DNA of 64,000 nt from Pelagibacteraceae bacterium (GTDB lineage Bacteria > Pseudomonadota > Alphaproteobacteria > Pelagibacterales > Pelagibacteraceae), in NCBI GenBank assembly GCA_008638225.1, contig VTPP01000001.1, positions 1-64,000 on the forward strand. Reading direction: 5' to 3'. Within the stretch, counting starts at the first letter, position 1; each line of letters starts with the position of its first letter. The notes under the pieces are model-generated. The model had not been told where the DNA came from and did not search any database. It saw nothing but the letters and a program-made list of their open reading frames with translations. The translations under genes were made by a program, and so were the position numbers. Positions 41,566-51,448 of this stretch are shown here, one piece after another.

Positions 41566-42270
41566 ATGTTTTCATCTTTAAGTTTTAAAAAAGGTATAAG
41601 TCACGCAATTGGCATTCCCGTAATTGGACTTGGCACTAGTATGTTTGCGTTTGGTGCATATTTAAAAAGTTCAGGATTTGATTTGCTTCAAAGTTTGTCA
41701 TCCACTCTTTTTACATTTGCACTTCCAGGTCAATTTGTAATGGCAGAAACAATTGTAGCTGGAGGCACTTTTCTAAATATTTTTTTGGCTGTTTTGTTAA
41801 CTAATGCAAGATTGTATCCGATGACGGTTAATCTAATACCGATTATTCGTCATCCTAATTATCCAAAATGGAAGTATTATTGCTTAGCACATGTAATAGC
41901 AGTGACAGCTTGGTTTAATATGCTTGCCGTTCACAAGAAATTACCACAGGAAGATAAATTTGATTATTTTTTAGGACTAGGTGGATTTTTATGGATGAGC
42001 TCTGTTGTTTGCACTGTACTAGGATATCTGATTTCACATTTAGTCTCGCATGAAATATTGGTTGGGTTTGTTTTTATTAATCCTATTTATTTTTTAATCA
42101 TGACACTAAGTAATCTTATAGAAAAAAAGTTAATATTTTCAATTATCACAGGAGCTATATTGAGCGTTATATTATTTCATTACATACCAGACTGGTCTGT
42201 TCTTATTGGAGGATTAGTAGCAGGTACGTTGGGTTTTATTATTTTTAGAAAAGAAACTTATGACAGCTAA
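41566..42270 (+). CDS. azlC: AzlC-family branched-chain amino acid permease subunit
   Basis: A 234-residue membrane protein with the AzlC features GLGTSMFAFGAYLKSSG, LPGQFVMAETIVAGGTFLNI and LTNARLYPMTVNLIP. AzlCD complexes export branched-chain amino acids or similar compounds. It overlaps azlD by 11 bases, and azlD directly abuts the CsiD-like oxygenase gene, so all three seem to form one operon. The start codon at 41566 lacks an evident ribosome binding site. Confidence 0.88.
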   Translation: MFSSLSFKKGISHAIGIPVIGLGTSMFAFGAYLKSSGFDLLQSLSSTLFTFALPGQFVMAETIVAGGTFLNIFLAVLLTNARLYPMTVNLIPIIRHPNYPKWKYYCLAHVIAVTAWFNMLAVHKKLPQEDKFDYFLGLGGFLWMSSVVCTVLGYLISHLVSHEILVGFVFINPIYFLIMTLSNLIEKKLIFSIITGAILSVILFHYIPDWSVLIGGLVAGTLGFIIFRKETYDS

Positions 42271-42586
42271 TTTTATTTATTTTTCTATTTTTTTAGCAAG
42301 TGTTGCTACGTACTGCTGCAGGGCGTTTGGTATCTTTAGCGCAAAGAATGTGTCTGTCGATAGCGCTATTTTTCAATGGATTAAATGTATTTCCGTAGGA
42401 ATTATTTCAGCAGTAATCGCTAAAATCATCCTATTTCCTGCAGGTCTATTGGCAGAAACTTCATTTTCAAGCCGTTTATTTTCCACAGGTGTTGCAATTG
42501 CGATTTATTTTCTGTTTAAAAAAAATGTGCTATTATCAATTTTTGTAAGCACTATGACATTTCTCATTATTAATTTTTACATTTAA
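42260..42586 (+). CDS. azlD: AzlD-family small transporter subunit
   Basis: A 108-residue hydrophobic protein with about four membrane segments and an AzlD-type start (ASVATYCCRAFGIF, compare the typical TYxxR motif). It should pair with AzlC. The AzlC overlap of 11 bases and the immediate start of the next gene after its TAA stop point to coupled translation. Confidence 0.82.
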   Translation: MTANFIYFSIFLASVATYCCRAFGIFSAKNVSVDSAIFQWIKCISVGIISAVIAKIILFPAGLLAETSFSSRLFSTGVAIAIYFLFKKNVLLSIFVSTMTFLIINFYI

Positions 42587-43507
42587 ATGAACTCAATTAG
42601 TGGCTTAAACATCAATAATCACCCAGCCAGTAAGCGTTTACTAGATATTAAAATTAAGAATGATTATTTGGATAAAGTTAAAGAGTTGTTTGACCAGAAC
42701 GAACTACTAGACATTGAGTACAAACCATTTTTACGATTTCATATTTCGGATATTTTTAACAAAGTATTTGACGGAAAAATCAAAGATATCATTAACAAAA
42801 CGCTGCAAGATCGTAATCAAGGAGCCTTTATTATTGGCCCTGAACATATGGATAGTAATAAATATGATACAGATTTTTTAGTAAAATTATCGACAGCACT
42901 AACACACTTAGTTGGTACCCCAAATTTTGATGCAATGGCAGGAAAGTTTTACGCACGATTTGAAGTGAAGCATACTGACAATAGTGATTCATATTTGCGA
43001 AAGGCTTATAAAAAATTGGATTTACACACAGACGGAACTTATGTGAAAGAAAAAACAGATTGGTTGCTTATGATGAAAATGAAAGAAGAAAATGCTAATG
43101 GAGGAGAAAGCGTTTTGCTGCATTTAGATGATTGGGAGGATTTAGATATGTTTATGAAGGATCCGATCGCAAAAGAAAATTTTATCTGGGGTTCGCCAAA
43201 AAGCAAAAATATCGATTACAAAATTGAACATCCTGTCTTTTCAAAAGATAAAGAGGGCAGACCCATCATTTCTTATATCGATCAATTTCCAGAACCCACA
43301 TCATTAGAACAAGGTTTGTTTTTAAATAAATTGTCTAATTCTTTAGAAAATAGCATCAACCACATCGCTTTTAAATTGCCTCCTGGTTATTCTATTTTTT
43401 CTAATAATCATTTTTTACTTCATGGAAGAAGGGCCTTTCAACCAAGTCCCAATATGTCCAGAGAGTTGCTCCGTCAACGCGGGGTATTTTACTCTAGCAA
43501 ATTGTAA
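42587..43507 (+). CDS. CsiD/GlaH-family Fe(II)/2-oxoglutarate oxygenase (glutarate hydroxylase-like)
   Basis: Close overall to E. coli CsiD (GlaH), which hydroxylates glutarate to L-2-hydroxyglutarate with 2-oxoglutarate and O2. Shared stretches: YKPFLRF, LSTALTHLVG.PNFDAMAG.FYARF, DNSDSYLR, LH.DGTYV, LLHLDDWE, RELLRQRG. Iron ligands should be His147 and Asp149 (LHTDG) and His279 (LLHGR); Arg292 could bind the 2-oxoglutarate carboxylate. The length, 306, fits. In E. coli lhgO and gab genes follow; here azlCD precede and a 2-hydroxyacid dehydrogenase follows. Glutarate as substrate is likely but not proven. Confidence 0.9.
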   Translation: MNSISGLNINNHPASKRLLDIKIKNDYLDKVKELFDQNELLDIEYKPFLRFHISDIFNKVFDGKIKDIINKTLQDRNQGAFIIGPEHMDSNKYDTDFLVKLSTALTHLVGTPNFDAMAGKFYARFEVKHTDNSDSYLRKAYKKLDLHTDGTYVKEKTDWLLMMKMKEENANGGESVLLHLDDWEDLDMFMKDPIAKENFIWGSPKSKNIDYKIEHPVFSKDKEGRPIISYIDQFPEPTSLEQGLFLNKLSNSLENSINHIAFKLPPGYSIFSNNHFLLHGRRAFQPSPNMSRELLRQRGVFYSSKL

Positions 43508-43574
43508 TATTATTTGTTTGTTAACAAATACTTGGATAAGGATAGTTTCAACAAAATAATTTATTAGGGTTTTT

Positions 43575-44522
43575 ATGAAAGTTGCCATTTTAGATGATTA
43601 TCAAAAAGTAGCAGAGCACTTTGCAAATTGGGAAAAAATAAAAAACCGTTGTGAGCTAAAAGTATTTCAAGAACCCTTTGAAGATGAGGATCATGCTATT
43701 GAAAATCTGATGGACTTTGATGCTCTGTTAATTATGCGTGAACGAACTCCAATTACTACAAAGTTACTTAATGCATGTACTAACTTAAAACTTATAATTA
43801 CCAGTGGCATGCGAAATCAGGCGATTGATCTAAAGACTGCAAAACAAAAAAATATTACTATTTTAGGAACAGACACACATTCAAATCCTACCGCAGAATT
43901 AACTTGGGCTTTAATTTTAGGTCTTGCTAGAAATGTAAGAGAAGAAACTGAGAATATGTACCAAGGATATTGGCAAACAACTCTTGGAACAGAGCTTAAA
44001 GGCAAAACATTAGGAGTAATAGGCCTTGGAACACAAGGAACCCAAGTTGCAACTATTGGAAAAGCATTTGGCATGGAAGTTATAGCTTGGAGTGAAAATT
44101 TAAAAATTGCAGATGCAGAAGCAAAAGGAGTTTTGGCCGTTGCTAAAGAAGATCTTTTGGCAAGAGCTGATGTGGTTAGTATTCATTTGGTATTAAGCGA
44201 ACGCACAAAAAACTTAATTAAATATGACGATCTTTGCATGATGAAGGAGGATGCTTATTTGATTAATACGTCGAGGGGCGGGATTGTAAATGAAGAAGAT
44301 TTAGTTCGGGCGTTAGAAGAAAATAAAATAGCAGGTGCTGGATTAGATGTTTATTCTGAAGAGCCTCTTCCTGCTAATCATAAATTAAGATTTATGCCGA
44401 ATGCTTTGTTGCTTCCGCATCTTGGTTACGTAACAAAAGAAAATTATTCTTTAATGTATGAGCAAATGTTTGAAAATTTAGAAAAATATTTAGACGGAGA
44501 TACTATTCGTAAAATTCAATAA
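43575..44522 (+). CDS. D-isomer-specific 2-hydroxyacid dehydrogenase family protein
   Basis: A 315-residue NAD(P)-dependent oxidoreductase with a Rossmann nucleotide-binding motif in LGVIGLGTQGTQVATIGKAFG, VSIHLVLSERTKNLI, INTSRGGIVNEEDLVRAL and an active-site PHLGYVTKEN. The family reduces 2-oxoacids or oxidises D-2-hydroxyacids. The usual catalytic GxxPHxxx region reads LLLPHLGYVT, with His in place. Substrate unknown. It lies 67 bases after the CsiD-like gene, so they may be linked, but CsiD products are L-2-hydroxyacids, which this family does not use. Confidence 0.87.
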   Translation: MKVAILDDYQKVAEHFANWEKIKNRCELKVFQEPFEDEDHAIENLMDFDALLIMRERTPITTKLLNACTNLKLIITSGMRNQAIDLKTAKQKNITILGTDTHSNPTAELTWALILGLARNVREETENMYQGYWQTTLGTELKGKTLGVIGLGTQGTQVATIGKAFGMEVIAWSENLKIADAEAKGVLAVAKEDLLARADVVSIHLVLSERTKNLIKYDDLCMMKEDAYLINTSRGGIVNEEDLVRALEENKIAGAGLDVYSEEPLPANHKLRFMPNALLLPHLGYVTKENYSLMYEQMFENLEKYLDGDTIRKIQ

Positions 44523-44528
44523 TGTAAT

Positions 44529-44918
44529 TTATTTAATTACTTTCCAAATTCCTTCAGCAGTTGCCAAAGTTCTTCCTGCACTAGTTAATTCACCTTGCAT
44601 AAAAATAAGAGATTTTGTTTGTTTTTTGATTTTAGCAAATCCAATAATTTCTTCTCCTGGTTTAGACCCAGCTATAAATTTGATATCTAAAGTAATGGTT
44701 GCAGCAATACCATCAATTACACTATGGGCAGCCGTACCCATTCCAGAATCTAATACGGACATAATATATCCACCATGAGTAACGCCAGCAGCATTCATAT
44801 GAAAATCTTTTAATATAGTGCGGTATTCATATTCGGTGTCAGAAATTTTTTTAAATTCTAACCCACCGTTGTGCAGCATGTACCCGACTTTGCTAATATT
44901 TCTAAATTCTTTAGTCAT
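44529..44918 (-). CDS. PaaI-like hotdog-fold thioesterase
   Basis: A 129-residue protein with hotdog-fold signatures: DFHMNAAGVTHGGYIMSVLDSGMGTAAHSV, the thioesterase helix start, and a downstream TLDIKFIAGSKPGEEI strand. Such proteins hydrolyse acyl-CoA thioesters in the cytoplasm. It overlaps the end of msrB by 8 bases, forming a two-gene minus-strand unit. The acyl substrate is unknown. Confidence 0.85.
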   Translation of the reverse strand: MTKEFRNISKVGYMLHNGGLEFKKISDTEYEYRTILKDFHMNAAGVTHGGYIMSVLDSGMGTAAHSVIDGIAATITLDIKFIAGSKPGEEIIGFAKIKKQTKSLIFMQGELTSAGRTLATAEGIWKVIK

Positions 44919-45312
44919 TTTTTTTAAATATTAAAGTTTTTCCATTATTACAAAATCGTTTGCCAGTTGGCGCTGGACCATCATCAAATATATGACCGTG
45001 ATGACCTCCGCATGTGGCACAATGATATTCTGTCCTTGGATATCCTAATAAATGATCAGTTTTTGTTTCAAATACCCCAGGCAAACTATCGTAGAACGAA
45101 GGCCAGCCAGAACCGCTATTATATTTTGTTTCTGAAGAAAATAGTTTTGTATTGCAACCTACGCAAAAGTAATCACCTTTTCTTTTTTCGTCATTAAGTT
45201 CGCTAGTGTGGGCTGGTTCCGTTGCTTCTTCTCTTAAAATCATAAATTGCTCAGAATCGAGAATTTTTAACCATTCTTTCATAGTCATTTTGCTGAAATC
45301 TTTTTTATCCAT
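44911..45312 (-). CDS. msrB: Peptide-methionine (R)-S-oxide reductase MsrB
   Basis: MsrB reduces methionine-R-sulfoxide in proteins. In 133 residues: zinc-binding cysteine pairs in CVGCNTKLF and CATCGGHHGHIF, SGSGWPSFYDSL, and the catalytic RFCNNG. Length is standard and no signal peptide is evident, so it is likely cytoplasmic. It is divergent from the aconitase gene and overlaps the thioesterase. Confidence 0.95.
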   Translation of the reverse strand: MDKKDFSKMTMKEWLKILDSEQFMILREEATEPAHTSELNDEKRKGDYFCVGCNTKLFSSETKYNSGSGWPSFYDSLPGVFETKTDHLLGYPRTEYHCATCGGHHGHIFDDGPAPTGKRFCNNGKTLIFKKND

Positions 45313-45387
45313 GTTGATCTTTTACTAAAATTCATTAAATAAATCTTGCAAATTAAATTCTTAAAGAATATTCGTACGTACATCATA

Positions 45388-48051
45388 ATGCATAGCAAAA
45401 ACTCATTTCACTCTAAAAAAAAATTAACAGTAGGAGATCAGAATTATAATATCTATAGCCTACCCGAAGCAGAGAAAAATGGCCTAGAAGGCATCTCAAA
45501 ATTACCAAAATCGCTTAAAGTTTTATTAGAAAACTTACTTCGTTATGAAGATGATATCACAGTAGACAAATCTCAAATCAAAGCAGTTCAACAATGGTTG
45601 CAAGATAAAAAATCTAATACTGAAATTGCATATCGTCCAGCTCGTGTATTGCTTCAAGATTATACAGGTATTCCAGCGGTTGCAGACCTTGCTGCAATGA
45701 GAGAATGGGTTCAAAATAAAAAAAAAGATCCAAAATCAATTAATCCTTTATCAGCGGTTGATCTAGTCATAGATCACTCTGTTCAAGTAGATAGTTTTGC
45801 TCACAAAGATTCATTAGAAAAAAACGTTACGCGAGAATTTGAAAGAAATGGAGAACGATACTCTTTTTTAAAGTGGGGCCAGCAAGCTTTTGATAATTTT
45901 AGAATTGTTCCGCCAGGAACTGGAATATGCCATCAGGTTAATTTAGAATATTTATCTAAAGTAGTTTGGTCTTCTAAATACAAAGATGAATTATACGCAT
46001 ACCCTGACACATTAGTCGGAACAGATAGTCATACTACCATGGTGAATGGTCTTTCGGTGTTGGGATGGGGTGTTGGGGGTATTGAAGCGGAAGCAGGAAT
46101 GCTAGGTCAGCCTATATCCATGTTACTACCAGAAGTAATTGGATTTGAAGTTACCAATAAATTGCCAGAAGGCACAACTGCTACAGATTTAGTATTAACC
46201 GTGGTTAAGATGCTTAGAGATAAAGGTGTCGTAGAAAAATTTGTTGAATTTTATGGACCAGGATTAAAAAATTTAACGTTGGCTGATAGAGCAACAATTG
46301 CAAACATGGCTCCTGAGTATGGAGCAACTTGTGGTTTTTTTCCAATAGATGATGAAACTATTAAATATTTAAAATTTTCAGGCCGGGATGATCATACCGT
46401 AGCGCTGGTTGAGGCTTATGCAAAAGAGCAAGGTTTGTGGGCAAGTAATGATTTAGTGTTCACTGATACTTTATCATTAGATATGTCCACCGTAGTTCCT
46501 ACTATTTCTGGTCCAAAACGACCTCAAGATAAAGTTTTGTTAACAGAAGCATCACCTAACTTTGCAAAAGTATTTAAAGATACAACAAAAAGAGCAACGG
46601 CTAACACTTCTAAAGTAGCTAATGCAAATTACAGTATCAAGGATGGAGACATTGTTATTGCAGCTATTACTTCTTGTACTAACACATCGAATCCAAACGT
46701 TTTAATTGGTGCTGGTTTACTTGCAAAAAAAGCTGTTGAAAAAGGATTACAAACAAAGCCATGGGTAAAAACATCCTTAGCTCCAGGATCGCAGGTAGTT
46801 ACCGACTATTTGAATAAAGCAGATCTAACCAAATATTTAGATCAATTAGGTTTTAATTTAGTTGGTTATGGTTGCACTACTTGTATTGGAAATTCTGGAC
46901 CTTTGCCGGAAAATATTTCCAATGCCATTAAAGAAAATGATTTGTATGCAGTATCTGTTCTTTCAGGAAATAGAAATTTTGAGGGAAGAATTAATGCTCA
47001 GGTTAAAGCAAATTATTTAGCATCGCCGCCGCTTGTAGTTGCTTACGCTCTTGCTGGAAGTATGAATTTTGACATGTACAAAGATTCTCTTGGAAAAGAT
47101 AAAGAGGGAAAAGATGTATATTTAAAAGATATTTGGCCATCTAATAAAGAAATTGAAGATACTTTATTACGCTCGCTTAATGCAGAAATGTTTATCAAGA
47201 GATATGCCAACGTTTCTTTAGGACCCAAAGAATGGCAAGAAATTAAAACAGACGCAACTAGTATCTATAAATGGGATGATCATTCTACGTACGTCAAACG
47301 CCCTCCATTTTTTGACAATATGACGGATAATCCAGAAGGTTTTAGCGCAATTAAAAACGCAAGACCTTTGTTAATTCTTGGCGATATGATTACAACCGAT
47401 CACATTTCTCCGGCAGGATCTATTCAAAAAGAAAGCCCAACCGGCGAGTACTTTATGAAATTTCAAGTGGTACCAAAAGATTATAACTCTTATGGAGCAA
47501 GAAGAGGAAATCATGAGGTTATGATGAGAGGAACTTTTGCAAATATAAGAATTAGAAATGAAATGGCACCAGGTACTGAAGGTGGTTTTACAAAATTATA
47601 TCCTGATGAAAAAGTTATGCCGGTATTTGATGCGGTAACGGAATATAAAAAAAATGGAACTGATTTAGTTATTATTGCTGGAAAAGAATATGGAACAGGT
47701 TCTTCTCGAGACTGGGCAGCAAAAGGAACTAAATTATTAGGAGTAAAAGCAGTTATTGCTGAAAGCTTTGAAAGAATTCATAGATCTAATTTAGTTGGAA
47801 TGGGAGTGTTGCCTTTACAATTTATTGACGGAGTAGATAGAAAAAATTTAAAATTAATTGGCTCTGAATTATTTACTATTTTGAATATCGAGAAGGGAGT
47901 AAATCCATTAGATAAAGTAGATGTAGAAATCAAATTTGCAGATGGCTCTATTAAAAAAATTAAAACACTATGTAGAATCGATACGGAAAATGAAGTTGAA
48001 TATTATAAAAACGGCGGGATTCTTCAGTACGTATTAAGAAAAATGATTTAG
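45388..48051 (+). CDS. acnA: Aconitate hydratase (AcnA type)
   Basis: This 4Fe-4S enzyme converts citrate to isocitrate and may also hydrate 2-methyl-cis-aconitate. The 887 residues carry the cluster cysteines in SCTNTSNPNV and GCTTCIGNSGPL, SHTTMVNGLSVLGWGVGGIEAEA and GKEYGTGSSRDWAAKGT. The ATG at 45388 is preferred; a longer frame back to a TTG at 45346 adds 14 residues of no family similarity. It abuts prpD directly, a context more common for AcnD/AcnM, but prpF is absent and PrpD is present, so AcnA is favoured. Confidence 0.9.
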   Translation: MHSKNSFHSKKKLTVGDQNYNIYSLPEAEKNGLEGISKLPKSLKVLLENLLRYEDDITVDKSQIKAVQQWLQDKKSNTEIAYRPARVLLQDYTGIPAVADLAAMREWVQNKKKDPKSINPLSAVDLVIDHSVQVDSFAHKDSLEKNVTREFERNGERYSFLKWGQQAFDNFRIVPPGTGICHQVNLEYLSKVVWSSKYKDELYAYPDTLVGTDSHTTMVNGLSVLGWGVGGIEAEAGMLGQPISMLLPEVIGFEVTNKLPEGTTATDLVLTVVKMLRDKGVVEKFVEFYGPGLKNLTLADRATIANMAPEYGATCGFFPIDDETIKYLKFSGRDDHTVALVEAYAKEQGLWASNDLVFTDTLSLDMSTVVPTISGPKRPQDKVLLTEASPNFAKVFKDTTKRATANTSKVANANYSIKDGDIVIAAITSCTNTSNPNVLIGAGLLAKKAVEKGLQTKPWVKTSLAPGSQVVTDYLNKADLTKYLDQLGFNLVGYGCTTCIGNSGPLPENISNAIKENDLYAVSVLSGNRNFEGRINAQVKANYLASPPLVVAYALAGSMNFDMYKDSLGKDKEGKDVYLKDIWPSNKEIEDTLLRSLNAEMFIKRYANVSLGPKEWQEIKTDATSIYKWDDHSTYVKRPPFFDNMTDNPEGFSAIKNARPLLILGDMITTDHISPAGSIQKESPTGEYFMKFQVVPKDYNSYGARRGNHEVMMRGTFANIRIRNEMAPGTEGGFTKLYPDEKVMPVFDAVTEYKKNGTDLVIIAGKEYGTGSSRDWAAKGTKLLGVKAVIAESFERIHRSNLVGMGVLPLQFIDGVDRKNLKLIGSELFTILNIEKGVNPLDKVDVEIKFADGSIKKIKTLCRIDTENEVEYYKNGGILQYVLRKMI

Positions 48052-49560
48052 ATGAGAGACATTAAGGTAAAAGTACATCCTTCAAAATCAAATCTATCAA
48101 AACAAGATCAATTAGCCTGGAAAATTGCAGAAATTGCAACTGACAATGCTCCCATTAATAAAGACAGCGAAGAGATGGTTATCAATCGAATTATTGATAA
48201 CGCATCAGTTGCCATAGCCTCTTTTGATCGAACGCCAGTAATTAGTGCTAGAGAAATGGCATTAGCTCATCCAAGAGAAAATGGTGCAAGCGTATTTGGG
48301 ATGAATTCAAAATATAAAGTAGATTGTGAGTGGGCCGCTTGGGCAAATGGAACAGCGGTTAGAGAATTAGATTATCATGATACTTTTTTAGCGGCTGATT
48401 ACAGTCATCCAGGAGATAATATTCCTGCAATCTTAGCGGTTGCGCAGCAAAAAAATAGGGATGGATCTGATTTAATCAAAGGAATTCTTACTGGTTATGA
48501 AGTTCAAGTAAATTTGGTTAAAGGAATTTGTTTGCACGAACATAAGGTAGATCACATTGCTCATTTAGGACCAAGCGTTGCAGCAGGTCTTGGGACGTTG
48601 CTACATCTGAATACGGACACTGTTTATCAAGCAATTCAACAAGCATTACACACAACTATTTCAACAAGACAATCTAGAAAAGGAGAAATTTCTAGTTGGA
48701 AAGCATTTGCCCCGTCGCATGCTGGAAAACTTGCGATTGAGGCAGTTGATAGAACTATGCGAGGTGAAGGAGCTCCAAGCCCTATTTACGAAGGAGAAGA
48801 TAGTGTGATCGCTTATATTTTATCTGGACCAGGAGTTGAATACACAGTTCCACTTCCAAATGTTGGAGAAGAAAAAAAAGCTATACTAGAAACATATACC
48901 AAAGAACACTCGGCGGAATATCAGTCACAAGCTTTAATTGATCTTGCAAAAGATATGCATGCAAAAATTTCAGATTTATCCAAAATAAAAAAAATAGAAA
49001 TATTTACAAGTCATCACACTCATTATGTAATTGGAACAGGAGCAAACGATCCTCAAAAAATGGATCCAAAGGCAAGCAGAGAAACATTAGATCATTCTAT
49101 TATGTATATTTTTGCAGTTGCTCTTGAGGATGGAAGTTGGCATCATGTTAAATCATACACTCCAGAACGAGCCAATAGACCTTCCACAGTTAATTTATGG
49201 AGAAAAATTGTAACGCACGAAGATAAAGAATGGACTAAAAAATATCACGATCCAGATCCTAAGAAAAAATGTTTTGGCGGAAGAGTTTTGATAACGATGG
49301 AAGACGGTACAACTTTTGATCAAGAACTTGGAATTGCGGATGCACATCCTAATGGTAAAAGACCTTTTAAAAGAGCTAATTACATTCAAAAATTTATTAC
49401 ACTAACTGATGGAATTATTTCTAAAGCAGAAAGTGATAGATTTTTAAACCAAGTTCAAAATTTACCTAATCTAAAAGCAGGCGAGTTATATCAATTGAAT
49501 ATTGAAGTTAATTCTGAGCTGCAAAATAAAAAAAGAAAAGTTTCTAGTATTTTCGGATAA
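48052..49560 (+). CDS. prpD: 2-methylcitrate dehydratase PrpD (MmgE/PrpD family)
   Basis: PrpD dehydrates 2-methylcitrate to 2-methyl-cis-aconitate in propionate breakdown. In 502 residues: [14 protein letters not shown]-type helix, [67 protein letters not shown] and [15 protein letters not shown]. Length and motifs match full PrpD rather than the shorter MmgE paralogues. It starts on the base after the aconitase stop, so the two are translated together. prpB and prpC are not in the window. Confidence 0.92.
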   Translation: MRDIKVKVHPSKSNLSKQDQLAWKIAEIATDNAPINKDSEEMVINRIIDNASVAIASFDRTPVISAREMALAHPRENGASVFGMNSKYKVDCEWAAWANGTAVRELDYHDTFLAADYSHPGDNIPAILAVAQQKNRDGSDLIKGILTGYEVQVNLVKGICLHEHKVDHIAHLGPSVAAGLGTLLHLNTDTVYQAIQQALHTTISTRQSRKGEISSWKAFAPSHAGKLAIEAVDRTMRGEGAPSPIYEGEDSVIAYILSGPGVEYTVPLPNVGEEKKAILETYTKEHSAEYQSQALIDLAKDMHAKISDLSKIKKIEIFTSHHTHYVIGTGANDPQKMDPKASRETLDHSIMYIFAVALEDGSWHHVKSYTPERANRPSTVNLWRKIVTHEDKEWTKKYHDPDPKKKCFGGRVLITMEDGTTFDQELGIADAHPNGKRPFKRANYIQKFITLTDGIISKAESDRFLNQVQNLPNLKAGELYQLNIEVNSELQNKKRKVSSIFG

Positions 49561-49562
49561 AT

Positions 49563-50009
49563 TTATTTATCTATAACTGGCGTTCCTTCAAGCCAGGTCG
49601 TCTCTTCATTATTGTAGTGCTCTTTTTTCCAAATAGGCGTTCTTTTTTTTATCTCTTCGATAATAAATCTTGATAGATCGTATACCTGCCCTCTATGTTT
49701 TGCTGCCACTGCTATCACAATTGAAATTCCTCCCAACGGCAAGTAACCTTTAGCATGTTCAATAAAAATAATAGGGTGCTCTGCAGTGATTGTGCTTATG
49801 GCCTCATCGCTTATTTCTTTAAAACTTTTTTCAACTATAGAATCGTGAGTATCGTAAGTAATTCCTGTTACTTGTTTATTGTTATTATGATTACGAACGG
49901 TTCCTATAAAAAATAAAGAAGCTCCACATTGTTGTGATTCAATAAATTTTTGAGCTTTATCTAATGAAATAGTCTCCTTTGATGTATCAATGACTTTTCC
50001 GTGAAACAT
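49563..50009 (-). CDS. moaE: Molybdopterin synthase large subunit MoaE
   Basis: MoaE with MoaD makes molybdopterin from precursor Z. The 148 residues include SLFFIGTVRNHNNN, ITYDTHDSIVEKS, HAKGYLPLGGISIVIAVAAKHRGQVYDL and KKRTPIWKKEH, all MoaE hallmarks. The ATG at 50009 is preferred: it shares one base with the moaD stop and is preceded by a consensus AGGAGGTG ribosome binding site that lies within the codons for the MoaD C-terminal glycines. The frame is open 10 residues further, but those would overlap moaD. Confidence 0.94.
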   Translation of the reverse strand: MFHGKVIDTSKETISLDKAQKFIESQQCGASLFFIGTVRNHNNNKQVTGITYDTHDSIVEKSFKEISDEAISTITAEHPIIFIEHAKGYLPLGGISIVIAVAAKHRGQVYDLSRFIIEEIKKRTPIWKKEHYNNEETTWLEGTPVIDK

Positions 50010-50278
50010 TAACCACCTCCTACCGGTGGAATAATACAAAGTTTTTTCTCTTTAGATAATTTATAATTGTCCTGAACAATAACATCTTGGTCATTAGCAA
50101 AAGCTGAATTTTTTACAATTTCTAAGTAATTTACATTGTCAGGATATTTATTTTGAATGTAGTTCATTAAATTAGTTCTAACTTCTTTAATAGTAATATT
50201 CTCTGAAATATTAAGTTCCAAATAATCTTCTTCTGAAAAATCTCTAGCAGCTCCAAATAATTCTATTTTAATTTTCAT
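50009..50278 (-). CDS. moaD: Molybdopterin synthase sulfur carrier subunit MoaD
   Basis: An 89-residue ubiquitin-like protein whose C-terminal glycine carries a thiocarboxylate. It has the N-terminal IKIELFGAARD of the family, and ends IIPPVGGG, the required Gly-Gly tail. It overlaps moeA by 11 bases and shares one base with moaE. The GGA GGT GGT codons before its stop also form the moaE ribosome binding site. Confidence 0.95.
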   Translation of the reverse strand: MKIKIELFGAARDFSEEDYLELNISENITIKEVRTNLMNYIQNKYPDNVNYLEIVKNSAFANDQDVIVQDNYKLSKEKKLCIIPPVGGG

Positions 50279-51443
50279 AAGTAAAATATTTAACCTTTTC
50301 TCCTTTATTCACTAAGCGTTTTTTTTGATCGAGCATAACCCAACAATTTGCCTTTACCAGAGTTGATATTTTATACGATTGTTGACCTGGTAAAATAGTA
50401 ATTTTATTACCTGTATTTGTCGCTCTTAAAAAAAGAGTTAATTTTTTGTTTTTGTTGTAAGACTTAGTAAGCATCCCTTTTTTGTACTGAATGTTTTTTC
50501 TTCCTAAAATAGTTTGCAGCAATGGAATAATTAAAAAATGAAAGCCAACAATTCCAGATATAGGATTACCAGGTAAACCAAAATAATAATTAGTGTTCTT
50601 TGTTGCAAACAAGGTTGGTCTTCCTGGTTGCATTAACATTTTATGAAAAATTATTTTATATTTATGTTTTTGTAGCATCGAAGGAATAAAGTCTTTATGC
50701 CCAGCAGAAACACCACCTGTGCTAATAATAATTGTATTACCAGATGAATTTTGAAGTTTTTTATATATTTTTTTTAAATCGTTATGGTTATCCCTTACAA
50801 TTCCTAAATATTCATAATCAAAATTATAAATATGTTGAAAAGATTTAATATAATCCTGCATGCCATTGATAACTTTATTAGTATTATGCGGGTTTTCAGT
50901 TATTTCATCACCAGAGCAAAATAAAACAATTTTTGGCTTATCGTAGACTTTAATGGTTGCAACACCCATAGTTTTGGCTGCAAGTAAATGCTGCGGGTTT
51001 ATTAATGTTCCTTTTTTAAAAATGAGAGAATTTTTTTTATAATCAGAACCTTTTTTTCTTACATTTTCAAATGATCGAACATTGGTTTTGCAAGTAATAG
51101 TTCTGCCAACTTTTATAGTTTGTTCATAAGGTATCATTGCATCATAAGGATGAAGAATAGGGCAACCGGTTGCTATTTGAATGCAAGAATTATTTGTATA
51201 TGTAATTTTTTTGTGTTGGCCTGCAGCTAAACTGCCAATTATAGATAGCACCTTATTTTTTTTAATATCTTTTGATTTGACCGCATAACCATCCAGCAAA
51301 CTGTTGTTATAAGAAGGATTATCTTTTTTAGAATAAATATCTTTAGCAGCAATGTAGCCAAATGATTGCGATATAGGAATTGTAATTATTTTTTTTTTTG
51401 CAAGAGATATAATTTTATTTAAAGCTTGTTGGTAGCTAAGCAT
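50268..51443 (-). CDS. moeA: Molybdopterin molybdenumtransferase MoeA
   Basis: MoeA inserts molybdate into molybdopterin. The 391 residues include the N-terminal DNPSYNNSLLDGYAVKSKDI region, AAGQ, IATGCPILHPYDAMIPYE and the MoCF domain motifs FCSGDEI, STGGVSAGHKDF and FGLPGNPISGIVGFHF. The Lys-rich, AT-rich coding style matches its neighbours. It follows moaC by 5 bases and overlaps moaD by 11. Confidence 0.93.
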   Translation of the reverse strand: MLSYQQALNKIISLAKKKIITIPISQSFGYIAAKDIYSKKDNPSYNNSLLDGYAVKSKDIKKNKVLSIIGSLAAGQHKKITYTNNSCIQIATGCPILHPYDAMIPYEQTIKVGRTITCKTNVRSFENVRKKGSDYKKNSLIFKKGTLINPQHLLAAKTMGVATIKVYDKPKIVLFCSGDEITENPHNTNKVINGMQDYIKSFQHIYNFDYEYLGIVRDNHNDLKKIYKKLQNSSGNTIIISTGGVSAGHKDFIPSMLQKHKYKIIFHKMLMQPGRPTLFATKNTNYYFGLPGNPISGIVGFHFLIIPLLQTILGRKNIQYKKGMLTKSYNKNKKLTLFLRATNTGNKITILPGQQSYKISTLVKANCWVMLDQKKRLVNKGEKVKYFTYEN

Positions 51444-51448
51444 AACCC

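Noticed and set aside
43517-43528. Palindrome TTTGTTAACAAA after the CsiD-like gene as operator
   Set aside because: A 12-base AT-rich palindrome is expected by chance in this composition, and no regulator lies nearby.
45388-48051. AcnD-type 2-methylcitrate dehydratase
   Set aside because: AcnD is normally paired with PrpF and replaces PrpD; here PrpD is present and PrpF absent, so AcnA is more likely.
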